The notes: generated from the letters alone by a model not told the origin. A DNA stretch of 64,000 nucleotides from Kitasatospora terrestris (GCF_039542905.1 NZ_BAABIS010000001.1:3224001-3288000), one strand, 5' to 3'. Counted from the stretch's first letter, positions 8,218 to 17,435 are shown. Program-made: numbers and translations.

Positions 8218-8682
8218 ATGCGTCATCAGGACATGTCGGACGGCCGGGAGCTGCCGGAGCACGGCGTCGGCCGTCCGGCCGTCCTGGCCGCCCGGCTGGC
8301 CATGGAGCTGGACGGCGGGCACGGCCTGGCCTTCCGCCTCCCGGTGGACGTCACGTACTCCGCCGCCGACCCGCTGGTGGTCGAGCTGACCTTCCTGCTC
8401 CCCGGCGACGCGCCGGTGCGCTGGACGGTCTCCCGCGAACTGCTGCTGGACGGCATCAGCGCCCCGGCCGGCGAGGGCGACATCCACGTCTGCCCGGACG
8501 GGGCGGACCCGGGCCTAGTCCGGATCCTGCTGCGCGCCCCCGGCGGCGAGGCCCTGCTGACCACCCGGGTCGCAGCCCTGCACGAGGTGCTGCTGCGCAC
8601 CGACCTGCTGGTGCCCTTCGGTGCCGAGTGGTCCGAGTCCGACCTGGACCAGGAGCTGGCCCACATGCTCGCCGCCAACTAG
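8218..8682 (+). CDS. SsgA-like sporulation/cell-division protein (SALP)
   Basis: A 154-residue SsgA-like protein. Family features: FRLPVDVTYSAADPLVVELTF, then RWTVSRELLLDGI, GDIHVCP and the C-terminal LLRTDLLVPFGAEWSESDLD segment. SALPs occur in sporulating actinomycetes and help localise division and peptidoglycan machinery in aerial hyphae. A short N-terminal extension (about 25 residues) precedes the conserved core, and GGGGGAACGAG precedes the ATG. Which paralogue (SsgA, C-G) it equals cannot be decided by eye. It is convergent with the helicase gene. Confidence 0.9.
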   Translation: MRHQDMSDGRELPEHGVGRPAVLAARLAMELDGGHGLAFRLPVDVTYSAADPLVVELTFLLPGDAPVRWTVSRELLLDGISAPAGEGDIHVCPDGADPGLVRILLRAPGGEALLTTRVAALHEVLLRTDLLVPFGAEWSESDLDQELAHMLAAN

Positions 8683-8759
8683 GCCCGCAGGCAGGGCCGA
8701 TCCCTGCGGGCCGGGCCCGCCCCCCGCGCACCCGCCGGGCCGGGCCCGCGGGGGCGGCG

Positions 8760-10607
8760 TCAGCCCTGGGTGGCCCACTCCCGGATCCGGCCGATCCGGG
8801 AGCGCAGCTGGTTGGCGGTGGCCTGGGCGGTGAGCGGGCCGCCGCACTGGCGGCGCAGCTCGTTGTGGATGGTGCCGTGCGGCTGGCTGGTGCGGTGGTG
8901 CCAGGCGGCGACCAGCGCGTTCAGCTCCTTGCGCAGCTCGCGCAGCTCCTGGTGGGTGACCACCGGCCGCTGCTCGGCGGGCAGCTCCAGCAGGTCGGCC
9001 TCGTCGGCGGGCTTGGCCTTGGAGCGCTGGATCTGCCGGTGCTGGCGCTTCTGCAGGAGCATCTGGACCTGGTCGGGCTCCAGCAGGCCGGGGATGCCGA
9101 GGTAATCCTCCTCCTCCTCGCTGCCCGGGTGCGCCTGCATCCCGAACTCCATGGCGTTGTAGAGCACCCGGTCGAAGACCGCGTCGCTGCCGAGCGCCTC
9201 GTAGGAGAACTCCTCGCCGCCGCCGTCCGGCCCGTCGTTGGCCTTCTCGGCCTCGGCGAGCAGCCGGTCCTCCTCGTCGAAGAGGCCTTCGCCCTCCTTC
9301 TTCGGCCGGTCGAGGACGTGGTCGCGCTGCAGCTCCATCTCGTTGGCGAAGGAGAGCAGCATCGGGATGGTCGGCAGGAAGACGGACGCGGTCTCGCCCC
9401 GCTTGCGGGCGCGCACGAAGCGGCCGACGGCCTGGGCGAAGAACAGCGGGGTGGAGATCGAGGTGGCGTACACGCCGACGCTGAGCCGCGGCACGTCGAC
9501 GCCCTCGGACACCATGCGGACCGCGACCATCCAGCGCGAGGTGCCCTCGGAGAAGTCGGAGATCCGCTTCGAGGCCTCGGCCTCGTCGGAGAGCACCAGG
9601 GTGACCTTCTCGCCGCTGATCTCGCGCAGCAGCTTGGCGTAGGCGCGGGCGACGTTCTGGTCGGTGGCGATGACCAGGCCGCCGGCGTCCGGGATGGCCT
9701 TGCGGACCTCGGTGAGCCGCCGGTCGGCGGCCTGCAGCACGGCCGGGATCCACTCGCCCTGCGGGGCGAGCGCGGTGCGCCAGGCCTGGGCGATCAGGTC
9801 CTTGGTCATCGGTTCGCCGAGCCGGGCCTCCAGCTCGTCGCCGGCCTTGGTGCGCCAGCGCATGTTGCCGCTGTAGGAGAGGAAGATCACCGGGCGGACG
9901 ACGTGGTCGGCGAGGGCGTGCCCGTAGCCGTAGGTGTAGTCGGCGACCGACTTGCGCAGCCCGTCGGTGTCGGCCTCGTAGCTGACGAACGGGATCGGGT
10001 TGGTGTCCGAGCGGAACGGCGTACCGGTCAGCGCGAGGCGCCGGGTGGCCGGTTCGAAGGCTTCGAAGCAGGCCTCGCCCCAGGACTTGGAGTCACCGGC
10101 GTGGTGGATCTCGTCCATGATCACGAGGGTCTTGCGGGCCTCGGTGCGGTTGCGGTGCAGCATCGGGTTGACGCCCACGCCCGCGTAGGTGACCACGATG
10201 CCGTGGTACTCCCTGGACAGCGGTCCGGAGGAGTAGGCCGGGTCGAGCTTGATCCCTATCCGGGCGGCGGCCTCGGCCCACTGCTTCTTCAGGTGCTCGG
10301 TGGGCGCGACGACCGTGATCTGCTGCACCAGGTGGTTGTGCAGCAGGTACGAGGCCAGGGTGAGCGCGAAGGTGGTCTTTCCGGCGCCGGGGGTGGCGAC
10401 CGCGAGGAAGTCCCGCGGCTGCTTCTCGATGTACTTGTCCAGGGCGCCCTGCTGCCAGGCCCGGAGCTTGCCGGCGGTGCCCCAGGGGGCACGGCCGGGG
10501 AAGGCCGGTGACAGGTGCGCCGAGGCGGACGTACCGGCGGGCCGGGACGCGTGGGTGTCGGCGTGCGAGAACAGGGGGGCCATCGGCGAGGAGGCGGCAG
10601 TACTCAC
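8760..10607 (-). CDS. DEAD/DEAH-box (superfamily 2) helicase
   Basis: A 615-residue SF2 helicase-like ATPase. Motifs seen: Walker A ATPGAGKTT (about 71-79), Walker B/DEAH-like MDEIHHA, motif III-type LTGTPFR, and helicase C-terminal motifs MVSEGVDVPRL and AQAVGRFVRARK (arginine fingers). A charged C-terminal region (about 470-615) follows. The open frame extends to 10682, but GTG 10607 starts the region resembling actinobacterial orthologues; its GGAG is only three bases upstream, so the start is uncertain. Role in DNA repair or RNA metabolism is not fixed by sequence. It stands alone between a SALP gene and the Doc toxin. Confidence 0.88.
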   Translation of the reverse strand: MSTAASSPMAPLFSHADTHASRPAGTSASAHLSPAFPGRAPWGTAGKLRAWQQGALDKYIEKQPRDFLAVATPGAGKTTFALTLASYLLHNHLVQQITVVAPTEHLKKQWAEAAARIGIKLDPAYSSGPLSREYHGIVVTYAGVGVNPMLHRNRTEARKTLVIMDEIHHAGDSKSWGEACFEAFEPATRRLALTGTPFRSDTNPIPFVSYEADTDGLRKSVADYTYGYGHALADHVVRPVIFLSYSGNMRWRTKAGDELEARLGEPMTKDLIAQAWRTALAPQGEWIPAVLQAADRRLTEVRKAIPDAGGLVIATDQNVARAYAKLLREISGEKVTLVLSDEAEASKRISDFSEGTSRWMVAVRMVSEGVDVPRLSVGVYATSISTPLFFAQAVGRFVRARKRGETASVFLPTIPMLLSFANEMELQRDHVLDRPKKEGEGLFDEEDRLLAEAEKANDGPDGGGEEFSYEALGSDAVFDRVLYNAMEFGMQAHPGSEEEEDYLGIPGLLEPDQVQMLLQKRQHRQIQRSKAKPADEADLLELPAEQRPVVTHQELRELRKELNALVAAWHHRTSQPHGTIHNELRRQCGGPLTAQATANQLRSRIGRIREWATQG

Positions 10608-10718
10608 GGTCTCCGAGAGGGGTCGTCGCAGGTCGGGGCAGGTTTCCCGGCCCCGCCCCGCAGTCGGCAGGCGGTCGTACAACCCGCCCAGCCTACCGGC
10701 CCGCGGCGGCGGTCCGCG

Positions 10719-11108
10719 TTAGCGGCGCAGCCCGTCCAGCCGTTCCGCGATCACCGCGACCTCGTCCAGCTCCCCCGCGGCGACGGCCACCACCAGGTCG
10801 TACGCGGCGTCCTGGTCGACGTCCGCCATGTCGACGCCGTTGAGGTCGAGGAAGACCACGCAGCTCATCCAGGCGGTGCGCTTGTTGCCGTCGACGAAGG
10901 GGTGGTTGACCGCCAGCGAGTGGAGCAGCGCGGCGGCCTTCCCGAACAGCCCGGGGTAGGCCTCGACGCCGAACATCTGGGACTGCGGCCGGTGCGCGGC
11001 GGAGGCCAGCAGGCCGAGGTCGCGCACGCCCGGGTCCTGGCCCTGGCAGGCGTACTCGGCGAGCTCCAGGATCTCGGCGACGGTGAGGTACTTCACCGTC
11101 GCGGTCAC
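10719..11108 (-). CDS. Doc-type (Fic fold) toxin
   Basis: A 129-residue protein of the Fic/Doc family with the motif HPFVDGNKRTAW (about 69-80), close to the Doc form of HxFx(D/N)GNKR. The best-known family member, P1 Doc, phosphorylates EF-Tu and stops translation. The GTG start overlaps the stop of the upstream ribbon-helix-helix gene (GTGA, 11105-11108), which is standard for toxin-antitoxin pairs. All key motif residues (His, Asp, Asn, Lys, Arg) are present, so the toxin looks active. Confidence 0.9.
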   Translation of the reverse strand: MTATVKYLTVAEILELAEYACQGQDPGVRDLGLLASAAHRPQSQMFGVEAYPGLFGKAAALLHSLAVNHPFVDGNKRTAWMSCVVFLDLNGVDMADVDQDAAYDLVVAVAAGELDEVAVIAERLDGLRR

Positions 11109-11308
11109 TCGCCGAGCCTGCGCAGCAGCTCCGCGTGCTTGGCGGCGTACTTGGCGCCGAGCCGGCGGACGGCCGCCTGGTCGGTCTCCTCGTCCAGGTA
11201 GCGGTCGATGGCGCGCAGCACCACGGAGTGCATCGAGCGCCCCTCCTGCTCGGCGCGCTGCCGCAGCGCCTCCTGCTGGTCCTCGCTGAGTCGAAGGTTC
11301 ATCGCCAT
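11105..11308 (-). CDS. Ribbon-helix-helix antitoxin of the Doc pair
   Basis: A 67-residue protein. The N-terminal MNLRLSEDQQEALRQRAEQE is a ribbon-helix-helix (CopG/Arc-like) DNA-binding segment, followed by SMHSVVLRAIDRYL and a charged C-terminal tail that would bind and neutralise the toxin. It lies immediately upstream of, and overlaps, the Doc gene by four bases, and probably represses its own promoter. No clear ribosome binding site precedes ATG 11308; a second ATG is two codons in. Classic P1 Phd is a different fold, so this is an RHH-Doc pairing. Confidence 0.85.
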   Translation of the reverse strand: MAMNLRLSEDQQEALRQRAEQEGRSMHSVVLRAIDRYLDEETDQAAVRRLGAKYAAKHAELLRRLGE

Positions 11309-11333
11309 GACGCCATGGTAGGCACCGGTGGGG

Positions 11334-12236
11334 TCATTCCGGTACCACCGTGCAGGCCGTGCCGTTGAGGTACATCACCGCGGGGGCCGGGTTCTCGCCC
11401 GCCCAACTGCCCTCGAAGCCCGAGTCGACGGCCCGACCGGGATCGATCCGGGCGTTCCAGCCGGCGACGGCGCCCGGCCCGGTGTTGCGGATCCGCAACC
11501 GGACCACGAACCGGCCCTCCCACTGACTGGTGATCAGGTAGCCCACCTCGCAGCCGCCGTCGGGCGCCTGCTCCGGTCCGCCGGCCGTGGTCGGCGGGGA
11601 GGCGCCTCCCCCGGGGGCGCGGCCGGGCTCGAGCGGCGGGATGACCGCCCAGTACGCGGCGCACTCGGGGTCGGCGGGCGCGCCGGGGTAGTCGCCCAGG
11701 TACGCGGTGCGCAGGCCCTCCCGGGCGCGGTGCAGCAGGACGCCGGCGGCGTTGCGGCGCAGTCCGAGCCGGGCGCCGACCTCCTCCAGCGGCAGGTCCT
11801 CGACCTCGGCCGGCCAGAGCACCTGGGCCCACCGTTCGGGCAGCCGGCCGAGCAGGTCGCGCAGGCGGGCGACCTCGGCGACGCGGTCGGCCGGGTCGGC
11901 GCCGGGTGCGGACCCGGGTGCGGCCGGGAGCGGGTCGGCGGCCTCCCGCGGGGCGGTGGCCAGATTCCGCACCGTGGTGGCGAGGTAGGCGCGCGGGTCG
12001 TCGATCCGGTGGCCGGCCGCGATCCGCTGCCAGACCCGCAGGTGGGCCTCGGCGACCAGGTCCTCGGCGAGGTGCCGGTCGCCGGTCAGGGTGCGGGCGT
12101 AGCGCAGCAGGCCGCGGTGGTGCTGCTGGTAGACGGCGGTGTAGGCGGCGAGCGCCAGCCGCTGCACCGCACCCGGTGGGACGATCGGGGCCTCCTCGAG
12201 CGCGTGTCGGCTCGCATCATGCGCCGCCGACGTCAC
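11334..12236 (-). CDS. ECF-type sigma factor fused to a shortened CBM2-like domain
   Basis: Domains (numbered from GTG 12236, 300 aa): sigma-70 region 2 (about 33-95), region 4 (about 125-178, LPLEEVGARLGLRRNAAGVLLHRAR), a Pro/Gly-rich linker (about 198-228) and a C-terminal segment (229-295) resembling family-2 carbohydrate-binding modules: C229, TSQWEGRFVV, NTGPGAVAGW, GSWAGENPAP and NGTAC with C295. The CBM2 part is about 67 residues rather than about 100, lacking a middle block. No transmembrane helix lies between, unlike actinobacterial sigma fusions with extracellular domains. The frame opens at ATG 12317; GTG 12236 is preferred but has no strong ribosome binding site. Confidence 0.75.
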   Translation of the reverse strand: MTSAAHDASRHALEEAPIVPPGAVQRLALAAYTAVYQQHHRGLLRYARTLTGDRHLAEDLVAEAHLRVWQRIAAGHRIDDPRAYLATTVRNLATAPREAADPLPAAPGSAPGADPADRVAEVARLRDLLGRLPERWAQVLWPAEVEDLPLEEVGARLGLRRNAAGVLLHRAREGLRTAYLGDYPGAPADPECAAYWAVIPPLEPGRAPGGGASPPTTAGGPEQAPDGGCEVGYLITSQWEGRFVVRLRIRNTGPGAVAGWNARIDPGRAVDSGFEGSWAGENPAPAVMYLNGTACTVVPE

Positions 12237-12350
12237 CCCCGGAATCCGTTTGTGAGTCAGATCACAGGGAATTGGCCGGAAACCCGTGTAATACCGGCCA
12301 CTCGGCGCGACTCCCATAAGCAGGAAAACGCCCTTGGAGGAAAATCACCC

Positions 12351-12839
12351 ATGCCCGGTACGCCTGCCGTCGTCGAGCAGCTCGTCCACGCCCGTCTGCT
12401 GATCACCACGCACCGCTCCGCCCGGCTGCGGGTCACCCTGCGCTACCGGGCCGACGACCCGCTGGCGGTGCACATGCTGTTTCCGGCCGAGTACGCGCTG
12501 GACGCCGACCGGGCGGACCGGACGGAGGAGGCCGAGCCGGCGCCGGGCGGCCTGGCGCCGGCCCGGCCACCGGCCCCGCCGGAGATCGAGTGGGTGTTCG
12601 CCCGTCAGCTGCTGACGGCCGGGCTGGAGTTGCCCAGCGGCCTCGGCGACGTGCACATCCGGCCCGCGCTCGGCCGGCGGACCATGGTGGAACTGCGCTC
12701 CCCCGAGGGCACCGCGCTGCTCCAGTTCGACAGCAACGAGCTGCGGCGCTTCCTGTGGCGCAGCCACGTCGCCGTCCCGGAGGGCAGCGAGCCGGCCCAC
12801 CTGGACGCCGACCGCGCGCTCGCCCAGCTGCTCGGCTGA
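12351..12839 (+). CDS. SsgA-like protein with internal insertion
   Basis: A 162-residue SALP: SARLRVTLRYRADDPLAVHMLF, then EWVFARQLLTAGLELPSGLGDVHIRP, VELRSPEGTALLQF and the C-terminal FLWRSHVAVPEGSE segment. Compared with the family, about 27 extra residues rich in Asp/Glu/Ala/Pro (about 46-78) sit between the first beta strands and the EWVFAR motif. GGAGG lies ten bases before the ATG. It differs from the highly conserved SsgB sequence I know, so it is probably another paralogue. It is divergent from the sigma-CBM2 gene. Confidence 0.9.
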   Translation: MPGTPAVVEQLVHARLLITTHRSARLRVTLRYRADDPLAVHMLFPAEYALDADRADRTEEAEPAPGGLAPARPPAPPEIEWVFARQLLTAGLELPSGLGDVHIRPALGRRTMVELRSPEGTALLQFDSNELRRFLWRSHVAVPEGSEPAHLDADRALAQLLG

Positions 12840-12879
12840 CGCCGGCCAGGGGTGCCCACACCACCTCTGGCCGCCCCGC

Positions 12880-15402
12880 TCAGGCGGACAGCTTGCGCAT
12901 CAGCCGCACGCCCTGGGCCGGTGTCAGGTGCGGCAGGTACGCCTTCCCGATCGCCCGGGTGATCGCGGCCAGCGCCGCCGGGTCCGGGTAGACCATGTAC
13001 ATCGGCCGGTACTCCGGCTGGAACTTCGCCTTGAAGGCGAGCAGCGAGCGGAAGCCGTACACCGGTTCCAGCACCCGGCCCATCCAGTCCAGCATCCGCT
13101 GCAGCGCGGTCGGCGGCTCACCGCGGTCGGCGCGGGCCAGCGGCGCGCCGGACAGCGAGAGGAAGCGCGCGCCCTCCTCCTTGAAGCCCAGCGCCGCCGA
13201 GGCGATCAGGAACTCCATCACCCCGCGGAAGCCCTCCGAGCGGCGCCGCATGAAGTCCAGCGTCCAGCCGACCGGCGCCCCGTCCTCGTAGACCGGCATC
13301 CAGCTGGTCAGCCCGTGCACCGTCCGGTCCTGGTCGACGGCGACCAGCATCCGCACCGCCGGGTCGTCGAGTTCGGCCAGCCCGCCTAGGGTGAAGCCCA
13401 TCTCCGGCAGGCCCTTGTCGGAGACCCATTCCTCGGAGATCGAGCGCACCTGGTCGCGGATGGCGATCGGCGCGTCCCGGTAGGTCCACCACTCGGCGGT
13501 GATCCCGGCCTTGCCGGCCTTGTTCAGCGAGGTGCGGATGTCCTGCCACTTCTTGCCGGTGAAGGCCAGCTCCGGCAGCGGCACCACGGTGTCCTCCGCC
13601 ACCTGCAGCGAGCGCCAGCCGAGCTCCTCGGCGGCGTCCCTGATCTCCTGGGTGCAGCTGTAGAAGCACGGGGTCCAGCCCCGCGCGTCGCAGTACGCGG
13701 CGAAGCCGGCCACCGCCCGCCGCCGCGCCGCGGGCTCGCCGAAGGGGTCGCCGGTGGTCAGCGCCACCGTGGCGACCACCCGGTAGGGCACCGCCGCCCG
13801 GCCCTCGGCGTCGAACCAGTAGTGGTTGCCGTCCCAGGTGGAGATGAAGGAGAGCGTCGAGCCGCCGTGCGCGGTCAGCAGCGCCCTGGCCCGCTCGGCG
13901 TCCGCCGCGTCGCCGTGCACCACCGGCCGCCGGAAGGCCAGCAGCAGGGCGACCAGCGCGACCAGCCAGAAGAGCACGCCCAGGTAGTTCTCCAGGAACC
14001 GGGCGCCCCCGCCGACCGCCACCGGGTAGCCCGGCAGCAGGTCGTTGTAGGCGGGCGGCAGCAGCTCGGACGGCAGCCCGGCGAACAGCTTCCCGAGCGT
14101 CGCCTCCGGCTGGTACTGCTCGCGCAGCAGCCAGCCGATCCCCACGTACGCGGCGCAGGTGACCACCAGCGCGCCGCCGACCACCAGGGCGAGCCGGCGG
14201 ACGTCCCGGCGGGGCAGCCGCTGGTCGAAGGAGCGCCGGGTGACGGCCAGCAGCACCACCATCGCGGCGGGCAGCAGCAGCGCCTCCCCGATCAGTTCGA
14301 ACAGGTACGCGGTGCCGCCGTCCGCCGCGAAGTCGTCGTAGTTGATCGTCAGCACCCAGCACAGCACCGCGATCCAGGCCAGCTCGGTGACCTGGGTGAT
14401 CCACCAGGCCAGCCGCAGGCCGCGGCGCAGGCCCTCTCCGAGCACCAGCAGCAGCGCGGGCACCAGGGCGGCCATCAGCCGGCCCGGCGAGTCGAAGAAC
14501 TGGTCCACCGAGTGCGCCCGGGCGCAGGCGGCCGCCGACTCGGCGCAGGCGTCGGCGATCTCCTGGGCCGAGGGGCCGTGCGAGAAGTAGAGGTCGGCGA
14601 AGGAGTTGAACGGCCCGATCGCGTCCTCGTACAGCGAGGCGATCAGCGGTCCGAGCGCGGTCGCCGCCACGCACAGCGCGACCAGCACCCGGGTCTCGGC
14701 GAACGAGGCCCGGTGGGTGCGGCGCAGCGGCCGCTTGTGGATCAGCGCCCCGCCGAGCAGGCCGCAGGCCACCCCGGCGAGCCTCTGCACCCCTTGCAGG
14801 TGGCCCACGTACAGGGTCATCACCAGCGGGACCAGCACCACCAGCAGCCGCAGCCGGCGGCGCCACAGCGCGGTCAGCCGGTAGCTCAGCACGGCGGCCA
14901 GCGCGACCAGGCCGGCGCCGGGGCTGACCGCGATCTGGCTCTGGATGTCCTGCGTCCAGCCCAGGTCGGCGGCCACCCCGAGCCGCACCAGCGCGGTGCC
15001 CAGCAGGGTGCCCAGCACCTGGCCGGCCACCAGCACCACGGCCGACAGCGGGGTGCCCAGCCGCCGCTCGGCGAACGGCCCGATCAGCACCAGCAACAGG
15101 CTGAGCAGCACGTACGGGCCGATGCCGGAGCACCACAGCAGCGAGCTGAACGGCGTCCACCAGCGGCCGGCCTCCAGGGTGGGCAGGCCGACGCCGACCT
15201 GCTCCAGCAGCGACTGCGAGGGCCCTCCGCCGAGCGACCCGGTGGCCGCGCCGACCACCCAGAGCGCGGCCAGCAGCGCCAGGGTCAAGGGGGCGGCCCG
15301 CAGCTGGGCGCCGAGCGGGGCGAGGGCGAGCTGCCAGCGCCGCCAGCCGTGCTCGGGGCTGGGAGCGACCGGGGCGGCGTCGGTGGTCACGGCCTCGCTC
15401 AT
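12880..15402 (-). CDS. MprF-like membrane protein with DUF2156 domain (paralogue B)
   Basis: An 840-residue protein. The N-terminal half has many transmembrane helices; the first part (about 50-220) resembles a rhomboid-like fold (WWTPFSSLLWCSG, then GPFAERRLGT and GHLQGVQRLAG). The C-terminal 300 residues are a DUF2156/GNAT-like domain as in lysylphosphatidylglycerol synthases (TWDGNHYWFDAEGRAAVPYR, later EWVSDKGLPEMGFTLGG and the closing KFQPEYRPMYMVYP). Such enzymes transfer an aminoacyl group from tRNA to phosphatidylglycerol, altering surface charge and cationic-peptide resistance; the substrate is inferred. ATG 15402 overlaps the esterase stop (ATGA), and AAGGA lies upstream. Confidence 0.82.
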   Translation of the reverse strand: MSEAVTTDAAPVAPSPEHGWRRWQLALAPLGAQLRAAPLTLALLAALWVVGAATGSLGGGPSQSLLEQVGVGLPTLEAGRWWTPFSSLLWCSGIGPYVLLSLLLVLIGPFAERRLGTPLSAVVLVAGQVLGTLLGTALVRLGVAADLGWTQDIQSQIAVSPGAGLVALAAVLSYRLTALWRRRLRLLVVLVPLVMTLYVGHLQGVQRLAGVACGLLGGALIHKRPLRRTHRASFAETRVLVALCVAATALGPLIASLYEDAIGPFNSFADLYFSHGPSAQEIADACAESAAACARAHSVDQFFDSPGRLMAALVPALLLVLGEGLRRGLRLAWWITQVTELAWIAVLCWVLTINYDDFAADGGTAYLFELIGEALLLPAAMVVLLAVTRRSFDQRLPRRDVRRLALVVGGALVVTCAAYVGIGWLLREQYQPEATLGKLFAGLPSELLPPAYNDLLPGYPVAVGGGARFLENYLGVLFWLVALVALLLAFRRPVVHGDAADAERARALLTAHGGSTLSFISTWDGNHYWFDAEGRAAVPYRVVATVALTTGDPFGEPAARRRAVAGFAAYCDARGWTPCFYSCTQEIRDAAEELGWRSLQVAEDTVVPLPELAFTGKKWQDIRTSLNKAGKAGITAEWWTYRDAPIAIRDQVRSISEEWVSDKGLPEMGFTLGGLAELDDPAVRMLVAVDQDRTVHGLTSWMPVYEDGAPVGWTLDFMRRRSEGFRGVMEFLIASAALGFKEEGARFLSLSGAPLARADRGEPPTALQRMLDWMGRVLEPVYGFRSLLAFKAKFQPEYRPMYMVYPDPAALAAITRAIGKAYLPHLTPAQGVRLMRKLSA

Positions 15403-16688
15403 CGGATCAGTCCTTGCTGCCGGGCCAGCCACGGGACGGCCACCGTGATCTCGGCGTGGAAGGTCGACCAGTTGTGCCCGCCGGGCACCGTCTGGAACTC
15501 GGTGTGCATGCCGGCGGCGGTCGCGGCCGCGTACATCTGGTGCTGCTGCGGCCCGAACTCGGCGTCGTCGGTGCCGACCATGAACAGCCCGGCGGTGTCC
15601 GGGAACTTCGTGCGGGCCATCACGTGAGCCGGGTCGACCGCCTCGAACGCCGCCTCGTTCCCGCCGAACGCCTCCTTCACCGTCTCGTCGTGGGTGCCCA
15701 GGGTGGGTTCGGACTGACCCGACATGTCGGCGAACGAGCCGTAGACCTGAGGGGCGTTGACGGCGAGCTGCAGGGAGCAGGTGCCGCCGAAGGAGATCCC
15801 GGCGATCGAGGTGGCCCTGCGGTCGGTGGCGGTCTGCAGGTGGGTGCGGACCCAGTCCGGCACGTCCTCGGCCAGGTAGGTCTGCGCCTTGGCGATCTTC
15901 GAGTCCATGCAGAGCGTGTTGCCCAGGGTCGAACCGATCGGGTCGGCGATCACCACCACCGGCGCCAGGCCGTGGTGCGCGGCCGCGAAGTCGTCCAGCA
16001 CCTGCTGGACGCCGCCCGAGTTCACCCAGTCGGCCGGGCCGCCCGGCTGGCCGGCCAGCAGCACGATCACCGGCAGCAGCGGCCGGGGGTCGGCCTGGTA
16101 GGCCGGCGGCAGGTAGACGTAGCCGTCACGGGCGTTGAAGCCGGACTTGGTGCCGGGGATGTCCACCGAGGAGAGCGTGCCCTTCGCGGGCATCCCGGCG
16201 GGCGGCTGCCACACCTCCGACAGGGTCTTCCCCGCCGGGACGGCCACCGTGTGCTCGGTCCGCCCCGTGGTCAGCGCCTCCGTCTTCGGCGCCAGCATCG
16301 CCCGCAGCGTCGGGTACTCCTGGTAGTGCCGGTTGACCTCGTTCGCCGCCATCGCGACCACCAGGGCGGCCGCCACCAGCGCGACGACCCGGCCGCGCCA
16401 GTGCAGCACCGGCATCCGGACCGCGGCCAGGCACAGGCCGAGCAGCGCGACCGCGATCCAGAACACCACGTCGCCCGGCAGGTCCTCCGGGAACGGGTGC
16501 CACCACTCGTCCACCCACACCACGACCAGGACGGTGAGCGCCGCCGCCGCGACCACCGCGCACGGCACCCGGCGGGTCCACCAGTGCCGGGTGGTGGAGA
16601 CCGCCAGGCCGAGCAGCGAGACCCAGCCGGCGATCAGCAGCAGGACCGGCACCGGTCCGTGGATGAGCGACCAGTCGAGCGGGTTCAT
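15399..16688 (-). CDS. Membrane-anchored alpha/beta-hydrolase esterase
   Basis: A 429-residue protein with four N-terminal transmembrane helices (about 12-32, 42-60, 75-92, 100-117) and an extracytoplasmic esterase domain of the antigen 85/esterase-D type (about 180-425). The nucleophile elbow GISFGG contains S299; GGHNWSTFH near the C-terminus supplies the likely catalytic His; D383 or a nearby Asp may complete the triad. GGGAG precedes ATG 16688. It sits 15 bases after the sortase gene and overlaps the next MprF-like gene by four bases. Natural ester substrate unknown; cell-envelope lipids or polymers are plausible. Confidence 0.82.
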   Translation of the reverse strand: MNPLDWSLIHGPVPVLLLIAGWVSLLGLAVSTTRHWWTRRVPCAVVAAAALTVLVVVWVDEWWHPFPEDLPGDVVFWIAVALLGLCLAAVRMPVLHWRGRVVALVAAALVVAMAANEVNRHYQEYPTLRAMLAPKTEALTTGRTEHTVAVPAGKTLSEVWQPPAGMPAKGTLSSVDIPGTKSGFNARDGYVYLPPAYQADPRPLLPVIVLLAGQPGGPADWVNSGGVQQVLDDFAAAHHGLAPVVVIADPIGSTLGNTLCMDSKIAKAQTYLAEDVPDWVRTHLQTATDRRATSIAGISFGGTCSLQLAVNAPQVYGSFADMSGQSEPTLGTHDETVKEAFGGNEAAFEAVDPAHVMARTKFPDTAGLFMVGTDDAEFGPQQHQMYAAATAAGMHTEFQTVPGGHNWSTFHAEITVAVPWLARQQGLIR

Positions 16689-16703
16689 CGGGCTCCCGTC
16701 CGG

Positions 16704-17333
16704 TCAGGCCCGCTGCGCGCGGACGAGGTGGGCGAAGACCACGACGTTGCCGTCGTAGCCGGTGGACCGGGAGAAGCCGCCGCCGCAGGTGATCAGGCGC
16801 AGCTGGGCGTCCGGGGTCGGCCCGTACACCCGGCGGTCCGGGAAGTCCTTCTTCGGGAACACCTCGACCGCGTCGACCAGGAACCAGACGGTCGCGCGGT
16901 CGGCGCGGACCACCTCCAACTGGTCGCCGCGGCGCAGCGCACCCAGTCGGTAGAAGACCGCCGGACCCTCCGCGGTGTCCACGTGGCCGACCACGACGGC
17001 GGCGCCCTCCGCGCCAGGAGCGGCGCCGTCGCGGTACCAGCCCGCCAGGTTCCGGTCCCCCTCCGGCGGTGCGGTGAGCCGGCCCTCGCCGTCCAGGCCG
17101 AGGCCGGTCACCGGCGCGTCCACGCCCAGCACCGGGATCCGCACCCGGGTCGGCGGCGACGGCGACAGCGGCGGCACCACGGGCATCACCGCGCCCTGGT
17201 ACGCCTGGGCCGCGCCGGGCGCGGGCGGCAGCCGCAGGCCCTCCCCGTCGGAGATCAGCCACGCGCCGAGCACCAGCGCCGTCCCGGCCGCCAGCGCCCC
17301 GGGCCACGCGCTCCGCGCCGCCTGCTGACTCAC
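16704..17333 (-). CDS. Class F sortase
   Basis: A 209-residue sortase with an N-terminal membrane anchor (about 10-28), a Pro-rich linker (about 45-62) and the catalytic domain. H117 in VVGHVDT, C183 in LITCGGGF and R189 form the expected His-Cys-Arg triad. Actinobacterial class F (class E/F-type) sortases sit in the membrane and cut sorting signals of surface proteins. GTG 17333 is preferred over upstream starts because GAGG lies just before it. No LPxTG-type substrate gene is visible next to it. It lies in the envelope operon between the two MprF-like genes. Confidence 0.9.
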   Translation of the reverse strand: MSQQAARSAWPGALAAGTALVLGAWLISDGEGLRLPPAPGAAQAYQGAVMPVVPPLSPSPPTRVRIPVLGVDAPVTGLGLDGEGRLTAPPEGDRNLAGWYRDGAAPGAEGAAVVVGHVDTAEGPAVFYRLGALRRGDQLEVVRADRATVWFLVDAVEVFPKKDFPDRRVYGPTPDAQLRLITCGGGFSRSTGYDGNVVVFAHLVRAQRA

Positions 17334-17435
17334 CCTCACTCCCCTCGTACCACCACGGACCTGCGCCCAGTCAACCGGCGCCGCAACCGGGCGGCACGTC
17401 GGGAGCGACCATCCAGGGGGCACGCCGTCCGGGCC

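Noticed and set aside
8199..10511. A 770-codon plus-strand frame opposite the helicase
   Set aside because: Antisense shadow of the helicase; no motif, and it reads across the SALP gene in another frame.
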